Shown piece by piece: positions 26,654-36,700 of a stretch of 64,000 bases of DNA (its first letter is position 1; the number at the start of each line of letters is the position of its first letter). This DNA comes from [Clostridium] polysaccharolyticum (GTDB lineage Bacteria > Bacillota > Clostridia > Lachnospirales > Lachnospiraceae): assembly GCF_900111595.1 (NCBI RefSeq), contig NZ_FOHN01000004.1, forward strand, positions 1-64,000, written 5' to 3'. Under the pieces are notes generated by a model that worked only from the letters and a program-made list of their open reading frames with translations, was not told the DNA's origin and made no database searches. Position numbers and translations under genes: made by a program.

Positions 26654-27919
26654 ATGAAGAAACTATTTTTTCTCGTCCTAGCAGTTTCTTTGATTGTAAC
26701 TGGCTGTGGAAAAGAAAAACCAAGCAAAGAACAAGTGGATCCTATAAAACCGACGAAAGAAGTTTCTGCATCATTAGAACCAGAAGCAAGTTCTGATGCC
26801 AGCGATAATATATTGACGGATAGCAGTGAAATTACTGGCCTTGCGAAGATGATTCTTGCGAAGATGTCTCTAGAGGAAAAAATCGGTCAGATGTTTTTAG
26901 TTAATCTGGAATCGTTAGACGATTCCAAGGGAACCTATTTTGAGCATCGGGAAGTTACAAAAAAAATGAAAAGAAATCTAAAAGACTTTCCTGTAGGCGG
27001 TGTGATTTTATTTTCAAGAAATATTGAAACAAGAGAGCAAACCATAAAACTGAATCAGGATCTGCAGAAAAACAGTAAAATTCCACTTTGGACTGCGGTA
27101 GACGAAGAAGGTGGAGATATTGCAAGAATTGCCAATAATCCTAACATGAAGACAACCCAGTTTCCACCAATGGAAATAGTGGGGGCGACAGAGGATGCCG
27201 AGTATTGTTATAACATGGGAAAAACAATTGGCAGTGAAATCAGTGAACTTGGTTTTAATCTTGATTTTGCCCCAGTAGCTGATGTAAGGACCAATGAGAA
27301 GAATAAGGAGATCGGGAACCGTTCTTTTGGAAACAAAGCCGAATCTGTTGCGGAATTTGCTTGTGCAGTTGTAAAAGGAATGCAGAAAACCGGAGTTAGT
27401 GCCACCTTGAAACATTTTCCAGGCCATGGAGATGCACAGGGAGATACCCATCAGTCCAGTGTCAATATAGGAAGTGATATTAACCGTTTACGAACGGTTG
27501 ATTTTGTTCCGTTTCAAGAAGGAATAAAAGCAGGCGCTGATTTTATAATGATTTCCCATATTTCCATTAGCCGCATAGCTGGAAATACTTTGCCTGCTTC
27601 GCTTAGTTCTCTTGTGATGAAAGACATTGTGCGCAGAGAACTGCGGTTTAACGGTGTGGTGATAACGGATGCAATGGATATGAAAGCCATTACGGGCCAT
27701 TATCAAGCAGCAGACGCAGCACTAATGTCTATAAAGGCAGGAGCAGATGTGGTACTTATGCCAGAGAATTTTGTGAGGGCCTATAATCGGATTGTGAATG
27801 CTGTGATTAATAAAGAACTGACGGAAAGCCGAATTGATGAATCGGTACAGAGAATATTGGAAACTAAGATAAAAAGAGGTTTGATTCTAAGAGATACGGA
27901 GCTGATTTATAAGAAATAA
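26654..27919 (+). CDS. NagZ-like GH3 beta-N-acetylhexosaminidase, lipoprotein
   Basis: The 421-residue protein starts with a lipoprotein signal (SLIVTGC, lipidated Cys18) and a Ser/Glu-rich linker to about residue 60. A family 3 barrel of the NagZ type follows: KHFPGHGDAQGDTHQSS is the characteristic His-Asp active-site loop, and VVITDAMDMKAI carries the nucleophile Asp. NagZ-type enzymes cut N-acetylglucosamine from peptidoglycan fragments, and the lipoprotein form of Firmicutes works outside the membrane. It stands alone between two terminators, so it is probably not part of the xylan locus although it also belongs to GH3. Start chosen after ATGGAGG. Confidence 0.9.
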   Translation: MKKLFFLVLAVSLIVTGCGKEKPSKEQVDPIKPTKEVSASLEPEASSDASDNILTDSSEITGLAKMILAKMSLEEKIGQMFLVNLESLDDSKGTYFEHREVTKKMKRNLKDFPVGGVILFSRNIETREQTIKLNQDLQKNSKIPLWTAVDEEGGDIARIANNPNMKTTQFPPMEIVGATEDAEYCYNMGKTIGSEISELGFNLDFAPVADVRTNEKNKEIGNRSFGNKAESVAEFACAVVKGMQKTGVSATLKHFPGHGDAQGDTHQSSVNIGSDINRLRTVDFVPFQEGIKAGADFIMISHISISRIAGNTLPASLSSLVMKDIVRRELRFNGVVITDAMDMKAITGHYQAADAALMSIKAGADVVLMPENFVRAYNRIVNAVINKELTESRIDESVQRILETKIKRGLILRDTELIYKK

Positions 27920-27950
27920 AAATAGAACTGACAAGTTCTGCTTATGTATT

Positions 27951-27994
27951 CCATGAAATCAGCGAAAATTTTAGTTTTTTCGCTGATTTTATGG
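27951..27994 (+). terminator. Hairpin after the NagZ-like gene, probable terminator
   Basis: The sequence at 27951-27968 pairs with 27977-27994 around AAATCAGCGAAAA/TTTTCGCTGATTT, a strong stem with a short loop. The T-run lies at the inner end rather than after the stem, so efficiency is uncertain. Confidence 0.6.
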
Positions 27995-28004
27995 AAAAAA
28001 ACTA

Positions 28005-28032
28005 TTGTTTATTTAAAATGTTCTATTATAAT
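28005..28032 (+). promoter_or_regulatory. Promoter of purC
   Basis: TTGTTT (28005-28010) and TATAAT (28027-28032) are 16 bases apart. Transcription would start near 28039, leaving a leader of about 60 bases. I see no purine riboswitch in it. Confidence 0.6.
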
Positions 28033-28101
28033 TAATCTTGGAATATGCTTAGGCATAGAAATATTAAGGAACACTTTCAAGAAAAGGATAGGTGGCAGGA
28101 T

Positions 28102-28812
28102 ATGAAAAAGTTGGATATGCTATATGAAGGAAAAGCAAAGAAAGTTTTTAAAACTGATGTAGAAGACGTACTTATTGTTGATTACAAAGATGATGCTACT
28201 GCATTCAATGGGGAAAAGAAAGGCACAATTACTGGAAAAGGCGTTATCAACAACAAAATGACAAATTATCTTTTCAAGAAGCTTGAAGAAAAAGGAATTC
28301 CAACTCATTTAGTAGAAGAGCTAAGTGACAGGGAGACAGCAGTGAAGCAAGTGGAAATTGTTCCTTTGGAAGTAATTGTCCGTAATGTTGCAGCAGGAAG
28401 TTTTTCCAAAAAACTTGGCATTGAAGAAGGAAAGAAATTGCTTTGCCCTACATTGGAGTTTAGTTATAAAGACGATGCACTTGGCGATCCAATGATTAAT
28501 GATTATTATGCAATTGCTATCGGAGCTGCTACAAAAGAAGAAATTGATACAATTACAGATTTAGTATTTAAAATTAATGACTTTTTAGTTGAGTTCTTTA
28601 GCGAATGCGGCATTGATTTAATTGACTTTAAAGTTGAATTCGGCAGATACAAAGGGCAAGTTATTTTAGCAGATGAAATTTCACCAGATACATGTCGTTT
28701 CTGGGACAAGAAAACCCATGAAAAACTTGACAAAGACCGTTTCAGAAGGGATCTTGGCGGTGTAGAAGATGCTTACAATGAAGTAGCTAAGAGAATTGGC
28801 CTTATTAAATAG
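28102..28812 (+). CDS. purC: SAICAR synthase (phosphoribosylaminoimidazole-succinocarboxamide synthase)
   Basis: The 236-residue enzyme couples aspartate to CAIR using ATP in purine synthesis. Hallmarks are [12 protein letters not shown] at the N-terminus (nucleotide loop), [13 protein letters not shown] and [10 protein letters not shown] with [14 protein letters not shown] in the C-terminal half. The ATG at 28102 follows an AGGTGG-type site and gives normal length; an upstream in-frame ATG at 28045 lies only a few bases after the predicted transcription start. purF follows after a 226-base gap with its own structured leader. Confidence 0.96.
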   Translation: MKKLDMLYEGKAKKVFKTDVEDVLIVDYKDDATAFNGEKKGTITGKGVINNKMTNYLFKKLEEKGIPTHLVEELSDRETAVKQVEIVPLEVIVRNVAAGSFSKKLGIEEGKKLLCPTLEFSYKDDALGDPMINDYYAIAIGAATKEEIDTITDLVFKINDFLVEFFSECGIDLIDFKVEFGRYKGQVILADEISPDTCRFWDKKTHEKLDKDRFRRDLGGVEDAYNEVAKRIGLIK

Positions 28813-28858
28813 AAAAATTGTTTACAAGTGAGGAAAGCTGTACTTGTTTAGCGGAAAT

Positions 28859-29001
28859 TATAATGTTGGAAGAGGACTGGCGCCACAGAATCAGTGACGT
28901 CAATTCTTTTTTCCATAACTAAGAGGAAGCTTACACAGTTTTTCGCTAAGCAGAATGTTTTTGAGATAAGAACACTTTAGCTGGAATTTCAGTAAATTCC
29001 A
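28859..29001 (+). promoter_or_regulatory. Structured leader upstream of purF
   Basis: A TATAAT box (28859-28864, with no good -35) is followed by two perfect 8-base palindromes, TGGCGCCA (28878-28885) and TGACGTCA (28895-28902). Then come AGAAT/ATTCT with a T-run (a weak terminator-like fold) and the hairpin TGGAATTT (28982-28989)/AAATTCCA (28994-29001). I do not recognise a known purine or PRPP riboswitch. Purine-dependent control through the palindromes or by attenuation is possible. Confidence 0.4.
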
Positions 29002-29038
29002 AGATGTTTTAGGATTAACAAAAAAGTGAGGATAGGTC

Positions 29039-30472
29039 ATGAGCAATATAAGCGAATTTAGAGCAGACGAACTTCATGAAGAATGTGGCGTTTTTGGTAT
29101 TTATGACTTAGATGGAGGAGATATTGCTTCTTCCGTTTATTATGGTTTATTTGCATTACAGCATAGAGGACAGGAGAGCTGTGGGATTGCAGTTAGTGAT
29201 ACAAGCGGTCCAAAAGGCCGTGTGCAGTCTGTAAAGGGAATGGGACTTGTGAATGAAGTTTTCCATCCGGAAAATTTAAGCCAGTTAAAGGGGGATATCG
29301 GTGTAGGACATGTCCGGTATTCAACTGCAGGAGCAAGCTGTTCAGAAAATACACAGCCACTTGTGCTTAATTATGTAAAAGGTACATTAGCACTTGCTCA
29401 TAATGGAAACCTGACCAATGCACCTGAACTTCGTCATGAATTAGAATATACAGGAGCTATTTTCCAGACAACAATTGATTCTGAGGTAATCGCTTATCAC
29501 GTAGCGAGAGAACGATTAAATACACGGGATGTGGAATCCGCTGTTAAAAATGCTATGCTAAAAATCAAAGGAGCCTATTCCTTGATTGTAATGAGTCCAA
29601 GAAAGTTAATTGGTGCAAGAGATCCGTTTGGATTCCGTCCATTGGTAATTGGAAAACGTGATAATTCTTATGTGCTAGCCTCCGAAACATGTGCATTAGA
29701 TGCAATCAGTGCAGAATTTGTACGTGATGTAGAGCCGGGGGAAATCGTGACGATTAGCAAAGACGGTATCAAATCGGATAAGAGCCTTCAGATAAAGAAA
29801 TCTGCAAAATGTATTTTTGAGTATATTTATTTTGCGAGGCCAGATAGTTATATAGATGGTGTCAGCGTCTATAATTCCAGGATTATGGCAGGAAAAATTC
29901 TGGCACAGACACATCCATGCAAGGCAGATATTGTCCTTGGGGTTCCAGATTCAGGAAATGCGGCTGCCATGGGATTTGCATTGGAGAGTGGAATTCCGTA
30001 TGGCATGGGATTTATTAAAAACAGTTATGTTGGCAGAACCTTTATTAAGCCAAAACAATCGGTTCGCGAATCTGCTGTAAAAATTAAATTGAATGTATTA
30101 AAAGAAGTTGTCAAGGGAAAGAGAGTTGTTATGGTAGATGATTCTATCGTTAGAGGAACAACTAGTGAAAGAATTGTACGGATGCTGAAAAATGCAGGAG
30201 CTACGGAGGTTCATGTAAGAATCAGTTCCCCGCCATTTTTGTTCCCTTGCTATTTTGGGACAGACGTACCATCTAGCGACCAGCTGATTGCACATAAAAT
30301 GTCAATTGATGAAATCTGCAAGATGTTAGGTGCCACTTCCCTTGGCTATTTGGATGTAAATCGTTTAGCTGAATTAATTGAAGGGGATGATGGTTACTGT
30401 GATGCCTGTTTTACAGGCAATTACCCAGTAGAGCCGCCAAAAGAAGATATACGTGGAGAATATGACCAGTAG
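29039..30472 (+). CDS. purF: Amidophosphoribosyltransferase
   Basis: The 477-residue enzyme makes phosphoribosylamine from PRPP and glutamine, the committed step of purine synthesis. A 15-residue propeptide precedes Cys16 (HEECGVFGIYD), the nucleophile of the class II glutaminase domain. VVMVDDSIVRGTTS near 360 is the PRPP-binding loop. Cysteines in AKCIFEY, FPCYFG and YCDACF fit the 4Fe-4S cluster of the Bacillus-type enzyme. It has a GTGAGGAT site and is 9 bases before purB. Confidence 0.96.
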   Translation: MSNISEFRADELHEECGVFGIYDLDGGDIASSVYYGLFALQHRGQESCGIAVSDTSGPKGRVQSVKGMGLVNEVFHPENLSQLKGDIGVGHVRYSTAGASCSENTQPLVLNYVKGTLALAHNGNLTNAPELRHELEYTGAIFQTTIDSEVIAYHVARERLNTRDVESAVKNAMLKIKGAYSLIVMSPRKLIGARDPFGFRPLVIGKRDNSYVLASETCALDAISAEFVRDVEPGEIVTISKDGIKSDKSLQIKKSAKCIFEYIYFARPDSYIDGVSVYNSRIMAGKILAQTHPCKADIVLGVPDSGNAAAMGFALESGIPYGMGFIKNSYVGRTFIKPKQSVRESAVKIKLNVLKEVVKGKRVVMVDDSIVRGTTSERIVRMLKNAGATEVHVRISSPPFLFPCYFGTDVPSSDQLIAHKMSIDEICKMLGATSLGYLDVNRLAELIEGDDGYCDACFTGNYPVEPPKEDIRGEYDQ

Positions 30473-30481
30473 GAGGAAACT

Positions 30482-31915
30482 ATGAGTACAGATAAATATG
30501 TAAGTCCGTTATCAGAACGTTATGCGAGCAAGGAAATGCAATATATTTTTTCATCAGATAAGAAATTCAGGACATGGAGAAAATTATGGATTGCGTTAGC
30601 TGAGTCGGAACAGGAATTAGGTTTAAACATTACAAAAGAACAGATTGAAGAACTAAAAGCTCATGCAGATGATATTAACTTTGATGTTGCAAAAGAGAGA
30701 GAAAAAATCGTTCGTCATGATGTTATGTCCCATGTATATGCTTATGGCGTCCAGTGTCCAAATGCAAAAGGAATCATTCACCTAGGAGCAACTTCCTGTT
30801 ATGTAGGCGATAATACAGATATTATTATAATGACAGAAGCACTTCAGCTAGTAAAGAAAAAGCTTGTAAATGTAATGAATGAGCTAAGCAAGTTTGCTAT
30901 GGAATACAAAGCTCTTCCAACATTAGCATTTACACATTTCCAGCCAGCTCAGCCTACAACAGTTGGAAAACGTGCTTCTTTATGGTTACAGGAATTAGTA
31001 CTGGATATGGAAGATCTGGATCATTGTTTAGAGAATATGAAACTTCTTGGTTCAAAAGGTACCACAGGTACACAGGCAAGTTTCTTAGAATTATTTGACG
31101 GTGACCATGATAAAATTAAAGCATTAGATAAGAAAATTGCTGAAAAGATGGGCTTTAAAGCCTGTTTTCCAGTATCTGGACAGACTTACTCACGTAAGGT
31201 AGATACGAGAGTTGCAAATGTTTTAGCTGGCATTGCAGCAAGTGCTCATAAATTCTCAAATGATATTCGTTTGCTGCAGCATTTAAAAGAAATTGAAGAA
31301 CCATTTGAAAAAACACAGATTGGTTCTTCTGCTATGGCATATAAGAGAAATCCTATGAGGAGTGAAAGAATTGCTTCCCTTTCCCGTTATGTAATGATAG
31401 ATGCGTTAAATCCAGCAGTCACTTCTGCTACACAATGGTTTGAAAGAACATTAGATGACTCTGCTAACAAACGTTTAAGTATTCCGGAAGCTTTTCTGGC
31501 AATTGATGGAATCCTTGATTTATACTTAAATGTAGTAGATGGTTTGGTTGTGTATCCAAAAGTAATTGAAAAACGCTTAATGTCAGAATTGCCATTTATG
31601 GCTACTGAAAATATCATGATGGATGCTGTAAAAGCAGGTGGAGACCGGCAGGAATTACACGAAAGAATCCGTACTCTTTCTATGGAAGCTGGACGTAATG
31701 TGAAAGAAAAAGGTCTTGATAACAATTTACTTGAGTTAATTGCAGCAGATCCGGCATTTAACATGAGTTTAGAAGAACTTAAGAAAACAATGGATCCATC
31801 AAAATATACAGGCCGTTCCGAACAGCAGGTAGAAGAGTTTGTTGCAGAGGTAATTGGGCCGGTTTTAGATGAAAATAAAGAGTTACTAGGTTTAAAAGCA
31901 GAAATTAATGTTTAA
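30482..31915 (+). CDS. purB: Adenylosuccinate lyase
   Basis: The 477-residue enzyme of the fumarase/aspartase superfamily splits SAICAR to AICAR and adenylosuccinate to AMP, in both cases releasing fumarate. The superfamily signature is SSAMAYKRNPMRSE near 285, HLGATSCYVGDN near 100 carries an active-site His, and FQPAQPTTVGKRA is the second conserved block. It follows purF by 9 bases with an AGGAGG site and is closed by a terminator at 31943. Confidence 0.96.
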   Translation: MSTDKYVSPLSERYASKEMQYIFSSDKKFRTWRKLWIALAESEQELGLNITKEQIEELKAHADDINFDVAKEREKIVRHDVMSHVYAYGVQCPNAKGIIHLGATSCYVGDNTDIIIMTEALQLVKKKLVNVMNELSKFAMEYKALPTLAFTHFQPAQPTTVGKRASLWLQELVLDMEDLDHCLENMKLLGSKGTTGTQASFLELFDGDHDKIKALDKKIAEKMGFKACFPVSGQTYSRKVDTRVANVLAGIAASAHKFSNDIRLLQHLKEIEEPFEKTQIGSSAMAYKRNPMRSERIASLSRYVMIDALNPAVTSATQWFERTLDDSANKRLSIPEAFLAIDGILDLYLNVVDGLVVYPKVIEKRLMSELPFMATENIMMDAVKAGGDRQELHERIRTLSMEAGRNVKEKGLDNNLLELIAADPAFNMSLEELKKTMDPSKYTGRSEQQVEEFVAEVIGPVLDENKELLGLKAEINV

Positions 31916-31942
31916 TTAAGAGCAGGAAATTTAGACAGAGGA

Positions 31943-31980
31943 AGAGCCGGCATGGAAGAATGTCGGCTCTCATATATTTT
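31943..31980 (+). terminator. Terminator after purB
   Basis: AGAGCCGGCA (31943-31952) pairs with TGTCGGCTCT (31961-31970) with one G-U pair, followed by CATATATTTT. Confidence 0.8.
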
Positions 31981-32010
31981 ATGAGGAGTTTATGAAAAAT
32001 AAAGAGAATT

Positions 32011-32910
32011 ATGTTTTGTAATTTAGAGTATTATAAGAATTTTTATTATGTCGGAAAATGTCAGAGTTTTAGTGGTGCCGCAGAATTGCTCTGTATATCT
32101 CAGCCTGCCATGAGCCAGTCTATACGCCAGTTAGAGGCAAAGCTAAAATGTGATTTATTTATTCGGACTTCTAAAGGTGTGAAATTGACGAAAGAGGGGG
32201 AACGGCTTTATGCCCATGTAAAAAAGGGGATTGAAGAATTTGAAGCTGGTGAGCAGGAGATGAAACAGATCATGCAGCTTCAGGCAGGAGAGATACGAAT
32301 TGGAGCTTCTGACATGACCTTACAGTTTTTCTTATTGCCTTATTTGGAGAAATTTCATGAAAGGTATCCGGAGATCAAAGTAAAGGTCTCGAATGGACCT
32401 ACGCCAGAGACTTTGGATAATTTAAATCAGGGAATGATTGATTTTGGAATTGTCAGTTCACCATTTGAAGTAAAAGATGATATAGAAATTTTAGATGTGA
32501 AACAGATTGAGGACTGTTTTGTAGTTGGAAGGCAGCTAAAGGCTCTGTCAGAGAAAGAGCTGGAATTAAATGAGCTTATGAAGCATCCTGTTATCTGCTT
32601 AGAGGAAAATAGCAGCACTAGAAAGTATTTAGACTGTTTTCTGAAAGAAAGCCAGGTAACCATTGTACCTGAGTTCGAATTAGCAACAAGTGATATGATT
32701 GTACAGTTTGCTCTTAGGAATCTGGGAATTGGCTGTGTGATGAAGGAGTTTGCAAGGAAGGAATTAGAGGAAGGAAATTTGTGGGAACTTAGGTTTCGGA
32801 AACAGATTCCAAAAAGAAAGTTCAGCATCGTGTATGGAAAAAGTTCAGGAATTTCACATGCTGCAAGAAAGCTGCTGGAACTGATACGAGAGGAAGCGGC
32901 AGAAAATTAG
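32011..32910 (+). CDS. LysR-family transcriptional regulator
   Basis: The 299-residue regulator has an N-terminal winged helix-turn-helix (SFSGAAELLCISQPAMSQSIRQLE, residues about 19-42) and a LysR-type effector-binding domain (about 90-295). Such proteins bind a small metabolite and usually control themselves and a neighbouring or divergent gene. Here the neighbours are purB upstream and a convergent unknown gene, so no target can be named. The start has only a modest AAGAGA site. It ends in a terminator hairpin. Confidence 0.9.
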   Translation: MFCNLEYYKNFYYVGKCQSFSGAAELLCISQPAMSQSIRQLEAKLKCDLFIRTSKGVKLTKEGERLYAHVKKGIEEFEAGEQEMKQIMQLQAGEIRIGASDMTLQFFLLPYLEKFHERYPEIKVKVSNGPTPETLDNLNQGMIDFGIVSSPFEVKDDIEILDVKQIEDCFVVGRQLKALSEKELELNELMKHPVICLEENSSTRKYLDCFLKESQVTIVPEFELATSDMIVQFALRNLGIGCVMKEFARKELEEGNLWELRFRKQIPKRKFSIVYGKSSGISHAARKLLELIREEAAEN

Positions 32911-32938
32911 GGATTGCAAGGAACTGCAATCCCTTTGT
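32910..32938. terminator. Terminator between convergent LysR and unknown genes
   Basis: GGGATTGCA (32910-32918) pairs perfectly with TGCAATCCC (32925-32933), six-base loop, followed by TTTGTG. It overlaps the LysR stop codon. Confidence 0.75.
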
Positions 32939-32957
32939 GAATTATGGAAAAACTATG

Positions 32958-33467
32958 TTATAGATACTCTCCATGCTTTCCATAAAACCCCATCCAATCA
33001 GGTGTCTTCTCTTTCTTATTCTTATAAGGATGATAAACAGGTTTCCCGTCTGCTTCCTTACTAGTAGCAGGAAGTTTTTTATAGCTGTCTGTAGATTGAA
33101 ATGTTTTCATTTCATCTTGTATAGCGGCCAGAATATATTCCCGATCAGGGTCCTTTTTTGAAACACCACCTAATGCGCTGCTATAAATGGCAGCCGCTTC
33201 TTCTTTAGAACGGGCATGTTCCAACTGGTTCTTTAAAGCTTCTCGCTGTATTTCCACACGTTTTGCAGTCTGATAAAGTGCTGGTGAATGGCGAAGCAGA
33301 AAGGCCTTTTCTTCCGCTGTAAGTCTTTTGCCTGCTTTTAATTTGGCTGTAATCTGGTTGAGATGTCTTGTGACCGCTTCTTCATCTGTTTTCTTTGGCT
33401 GAAATACAGTGAAGGGCTTAATCCTCTTATTTTCAATTGGTTTTATAGCTTTTATTTGGATATTCAT
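32958..33467 (-). CDS. Unknown 169-residue charged protein
   Basis: I do not recognise this family. The protein is soluble and highly charged, with no signal peptide or membrane segment. Residues about 28-100 (EEAVTRHLNQITAKLKAGK, then ALKNQLEHARSKEEA) look alpha-helical, and the C-terminal 40 residues are Lys/Tyr/Pro-rich and probably extended. Coding is supported by an AAAGGTGGGAAAATAA-type site before the minus-strand ATG, by its length, and by termination opposite a convergent terminator. The neighbouring LysR gene gives no clue to function. Confidence 0.65.
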   Translation of the reverse strand: MNIQIKAIKPIENKRIKPFTVFQPKKTDEEAVTRHLNQITAKLKAGKRLTAEEKAFLLRHSPALYQTAKRVEIQREALKNQLEHARSKEEAAAIYSSALGGVSKKDPDREYILAAIQDEMKTFQSTDSYKKLPATSKEADGKPVYHPYKNKKEKTPDWMGFYGKHGEYL

Positions 33468-33683
33468 TTATTTTCCCACCTTTTGCATAGTTCTGTCTTT
33501 TTTATTATATCGGTTTTATCTTTTCTAGTGTTTACCTGATTTTAGAAAGAATGCATGTGCAGCAGGGCATATGTTACTCAGATAAAGATTATTGTGATAC
33601 ATTTCAAAGTATTCTGCAGGCTCTATCAGCTAGGAACAAATAACAAGTTACCTCAAAAAAAACTACATGCTAAGCAAAAATCC

Positions 33684-33711
33684 TTGTTGTGCTGGAAATT
33701 CCTGTTATACT
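33684..33711 (+). promoter_or_regulatory. Probable promoter of the GH9 cellulase gene
   Basis: TTGTTG (33684-33689) and TATACT (33706-33711) are 16 bases apart, 57 bases before the start codon. The rest of the 300-base gap (33468-33767) shows no gene and no convincing hairpin. Confidence 0.5.
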
Positions 33712-33767
33712 AACATGTATGGTAGGCAACTATTAGTATAAAATATTTACTTATTAGGAGGGATAAG

Positions 33768-36700
33768 ATGCGAAGTAAGTGGTTAAAAAGAAGCATAGCC
33801 AGTGTATTGGCATTTTCTATGATTTTAACACCAGTACCTGCTAAGGCTGCCAAAGAAAATGTTTCAGAGAAAAGGGAAAGCAGCTACAACTATGCACAGG
33901 CATTTCAGAAATCTCTATATTTCTATGATGCGAATATGTGTGGTATACAGGATGGCAGATTAAGTTATAGGGGAGACTGCCATATGGAAGATGCACAGGT
34001 GCCTTTGATTCCAAAAACAGAAGAAGGAATCGGTACGAACATGTCACAAAGCTTTATTGATGCCAACAAAGGTGTACTGGATCCGGATGGTGATGGAACA
34101 GTGGATCTGCAAGGGGGATTTCATGATGCAGGTGATCATGTAAAATTCGGCCTTCCACAAAGTTATTCTGCTTCTACATTGGGGTGGAGCTACTATGAGT
34201 TCAAAGATTCCTATGTAAAAACAGGCGAACAAGAGCATATAGAATCTATTTTAAGACATTTTACAGATTACTTTTTAAGAAGTACATTTCGTGATAAAAA
34301 CGGGGAGGTTGTTGCATTCTGCTATCAGGTGGGAGATGGTTCGACGGACCATAACTACTGGGGAGCACCAGAGTTACAGACAACTGCTAGGCCAGTCTGG
34401 TTTGCAACAAGCGAAGAACCAGCTAGTGATCAGTGTGCAGGAGCTGCGGCAGCATTAGCAACTAGTTACCTGAACTTCAAGGAATCTGACCCAGAATATG
34501 CACAAACATGTTTAGATACAGCAATCGCATTATACGATTTTGCAGTAGCAAACAGAGGATGTGGATTCTCAGGTGGTTTCTACAATTCCAGTTATGATGA
34601 TGATGAAATGTCCTGGGCAGCCGTATGGTTAAATATCTGTACAGGAAAAGAAACATATATAGATGATATCTGTCATATTGATGAACAAGGCAATTATACA
34701 GGTTACATGAAACAGATTATTAAGACAACTTCTAGTACATGGCAGAATATCTGGGTACATTCATGGGATACTGTATGGGGCGGTGTATTTGCTAAATTAG
34801 CACCTGTTACCAATGACCCGCTTCACTGGTATATTTTCAGATGGAACATTGAATACTGGTCAGGAGTAAAACATGAAAATCCTGCAGATACAACTTACTT
34901 AGAAAAAACACCAGCTGGTTTCAGCGTAATCTCCACATGGGGTTCTGCACGTTACAATGCAGCAGCCCAGATGTGTGCATTAGTTTATAACAAATACGAC
35001 AAAAAGCCTGAATTTGTAGACTGGGCTAAGAGCCAGATGGATTACATTTTAGGTGATAATCCGATGCACCGCTGTTATGAAGTAGGTTACGCAGAGAATT
35101 CTGCTGTCGAACCTCACCATAGAGCTTCACATGCTTCTTTAACCAACAGCATGGAAGATCCAGTGGATGCAAAACACACCTTATGGGGTGCTTTGGTTGG
35201 TGGTCCTGATTTTGATGATTATCATGAAGATGATAGAACAAACTATGTATATAATGAGGTTGCTATTGATTATAATGCTGGATTTGTTGGAGCTTTAGCA
35301 GGTATTTATGAACAATACGGAGAAGGCCAGGAAACGTTGAAAGAACTTCCACAGGACAACGACGAGCATGCTTTCTTTGTAGAAGGCAAGATGGAGCAGG
35401 AAAATAAGGAAAGAACACAATTAACAATTCGTATTACCAATGATACTGCTTGCTATCCACGTCGTGTAGATAATTTAAAAGCCAGATATTTCTTCGACAT
35501 TTCCGAAATGGTAGAAAAAGGACAGAGTATCAAAGACTTAAAATTAGCTGTTATGTATGATGAAGCCTTAATTGCGGATCAGAAAGCAACTAAGATAAAT
35601 GGGCCATTTGCATGGGATGAAGAAAATAACATTTATTATGTAGAGTTAGACTGGACAGGAGATGGATTCCATGGTGACCGTGAACTTCATTTTGCATTAG
35701 TGCCAAACCTTGATTCTAACTGGAAACCAAACTGGGATCCAACAAACGACTACAGCAGGGAAGGCATTGGGGATGAGTTTGCACGTACGGATAAAATTAC
35801 TTTATACGAAGGCGATAAATTAGTCTGGGGTACAGAACCTGTTCGTGGTGAAGTAAGGCCAGTGGCAGAAGCAAGTGTTGCTGGTACACAAGCTGGTGAT
35901 GAGTTAGATTTCACAGCTGGAATTACGCCAGTTACTTTAAATGCCGTTGTGCAGAATAGTGAAAATGTTGCTAAAGTTGAGTTTTATGTAAATGATGAAA
36001 AAGTAGGAACTGCTGCAAAAGCTCCTTATTCTGTTACATATAAACCAGTACAGACTGGCGGGGAAGAAACAAAAGATTTGGTTGTAACTGCTAAAGCTAT
36101 TACCAATAGTGGTGCAGAGGTAACAAGTAAATCTTATAAGGTCATTGCCCGTTTTGTGAAAAAACAGGCTCCTGTTATTGCAATTACAAGTCCAAAAGAA
36201 GGTACGGTTTTGGATACTGCCAAAGGAAATGCCAGTGCTACAATCGTAGTAACGCCAGTTGGAGATGAAACGATTTCTTCTATTAGTGTATATGCAGATG
36301 GAACTTTAATTGGCAAGGGCGATGCAGACGGTGCAAAAGTGGTTTACACAGTGCCAGAAGGTTATGCACAAAGTGGAAATGGTACTTCTAAAGTTGTGAT
36401 TACAGCCAAAGCTACTCTGGCATCTGGTAAATCAGTAAGCTGTGAACCTGTAACAATTACTGTAAAACAGCCTGTAAATCCAGATAGTGTGCCAGCACTT
36501 GCTCTGGATGTAACAGGTAAGGGTGTAGCAAAAGAAACTACAATCCAGAGAAGATATACATTAACAAATTCTAGTAACAAAGATATTGATTTATCAAAAG
36601 TTACAATTCGTTATTATTACACAAAAGAAGCAGATGTATCTCAGGTTCTTTATGTAGACAGTGCCGGAATGCAGCTTGACAGTGCACCTTGGTATGTAGA

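Noticed and set aside
27014-27451. 145-residue minus-strand frame opposite the NagZ-like gene
   Set aside because: It lies opposite conserved NagZ motifs and its product is rich in Cys, Phe and Ile without any domain.
28813-29038. Guanine or PRPP riboswitch before purF
   Set aside because: None of the conserved core sequences of those aptamers could be found; only palindromes and simple hairpins are present.
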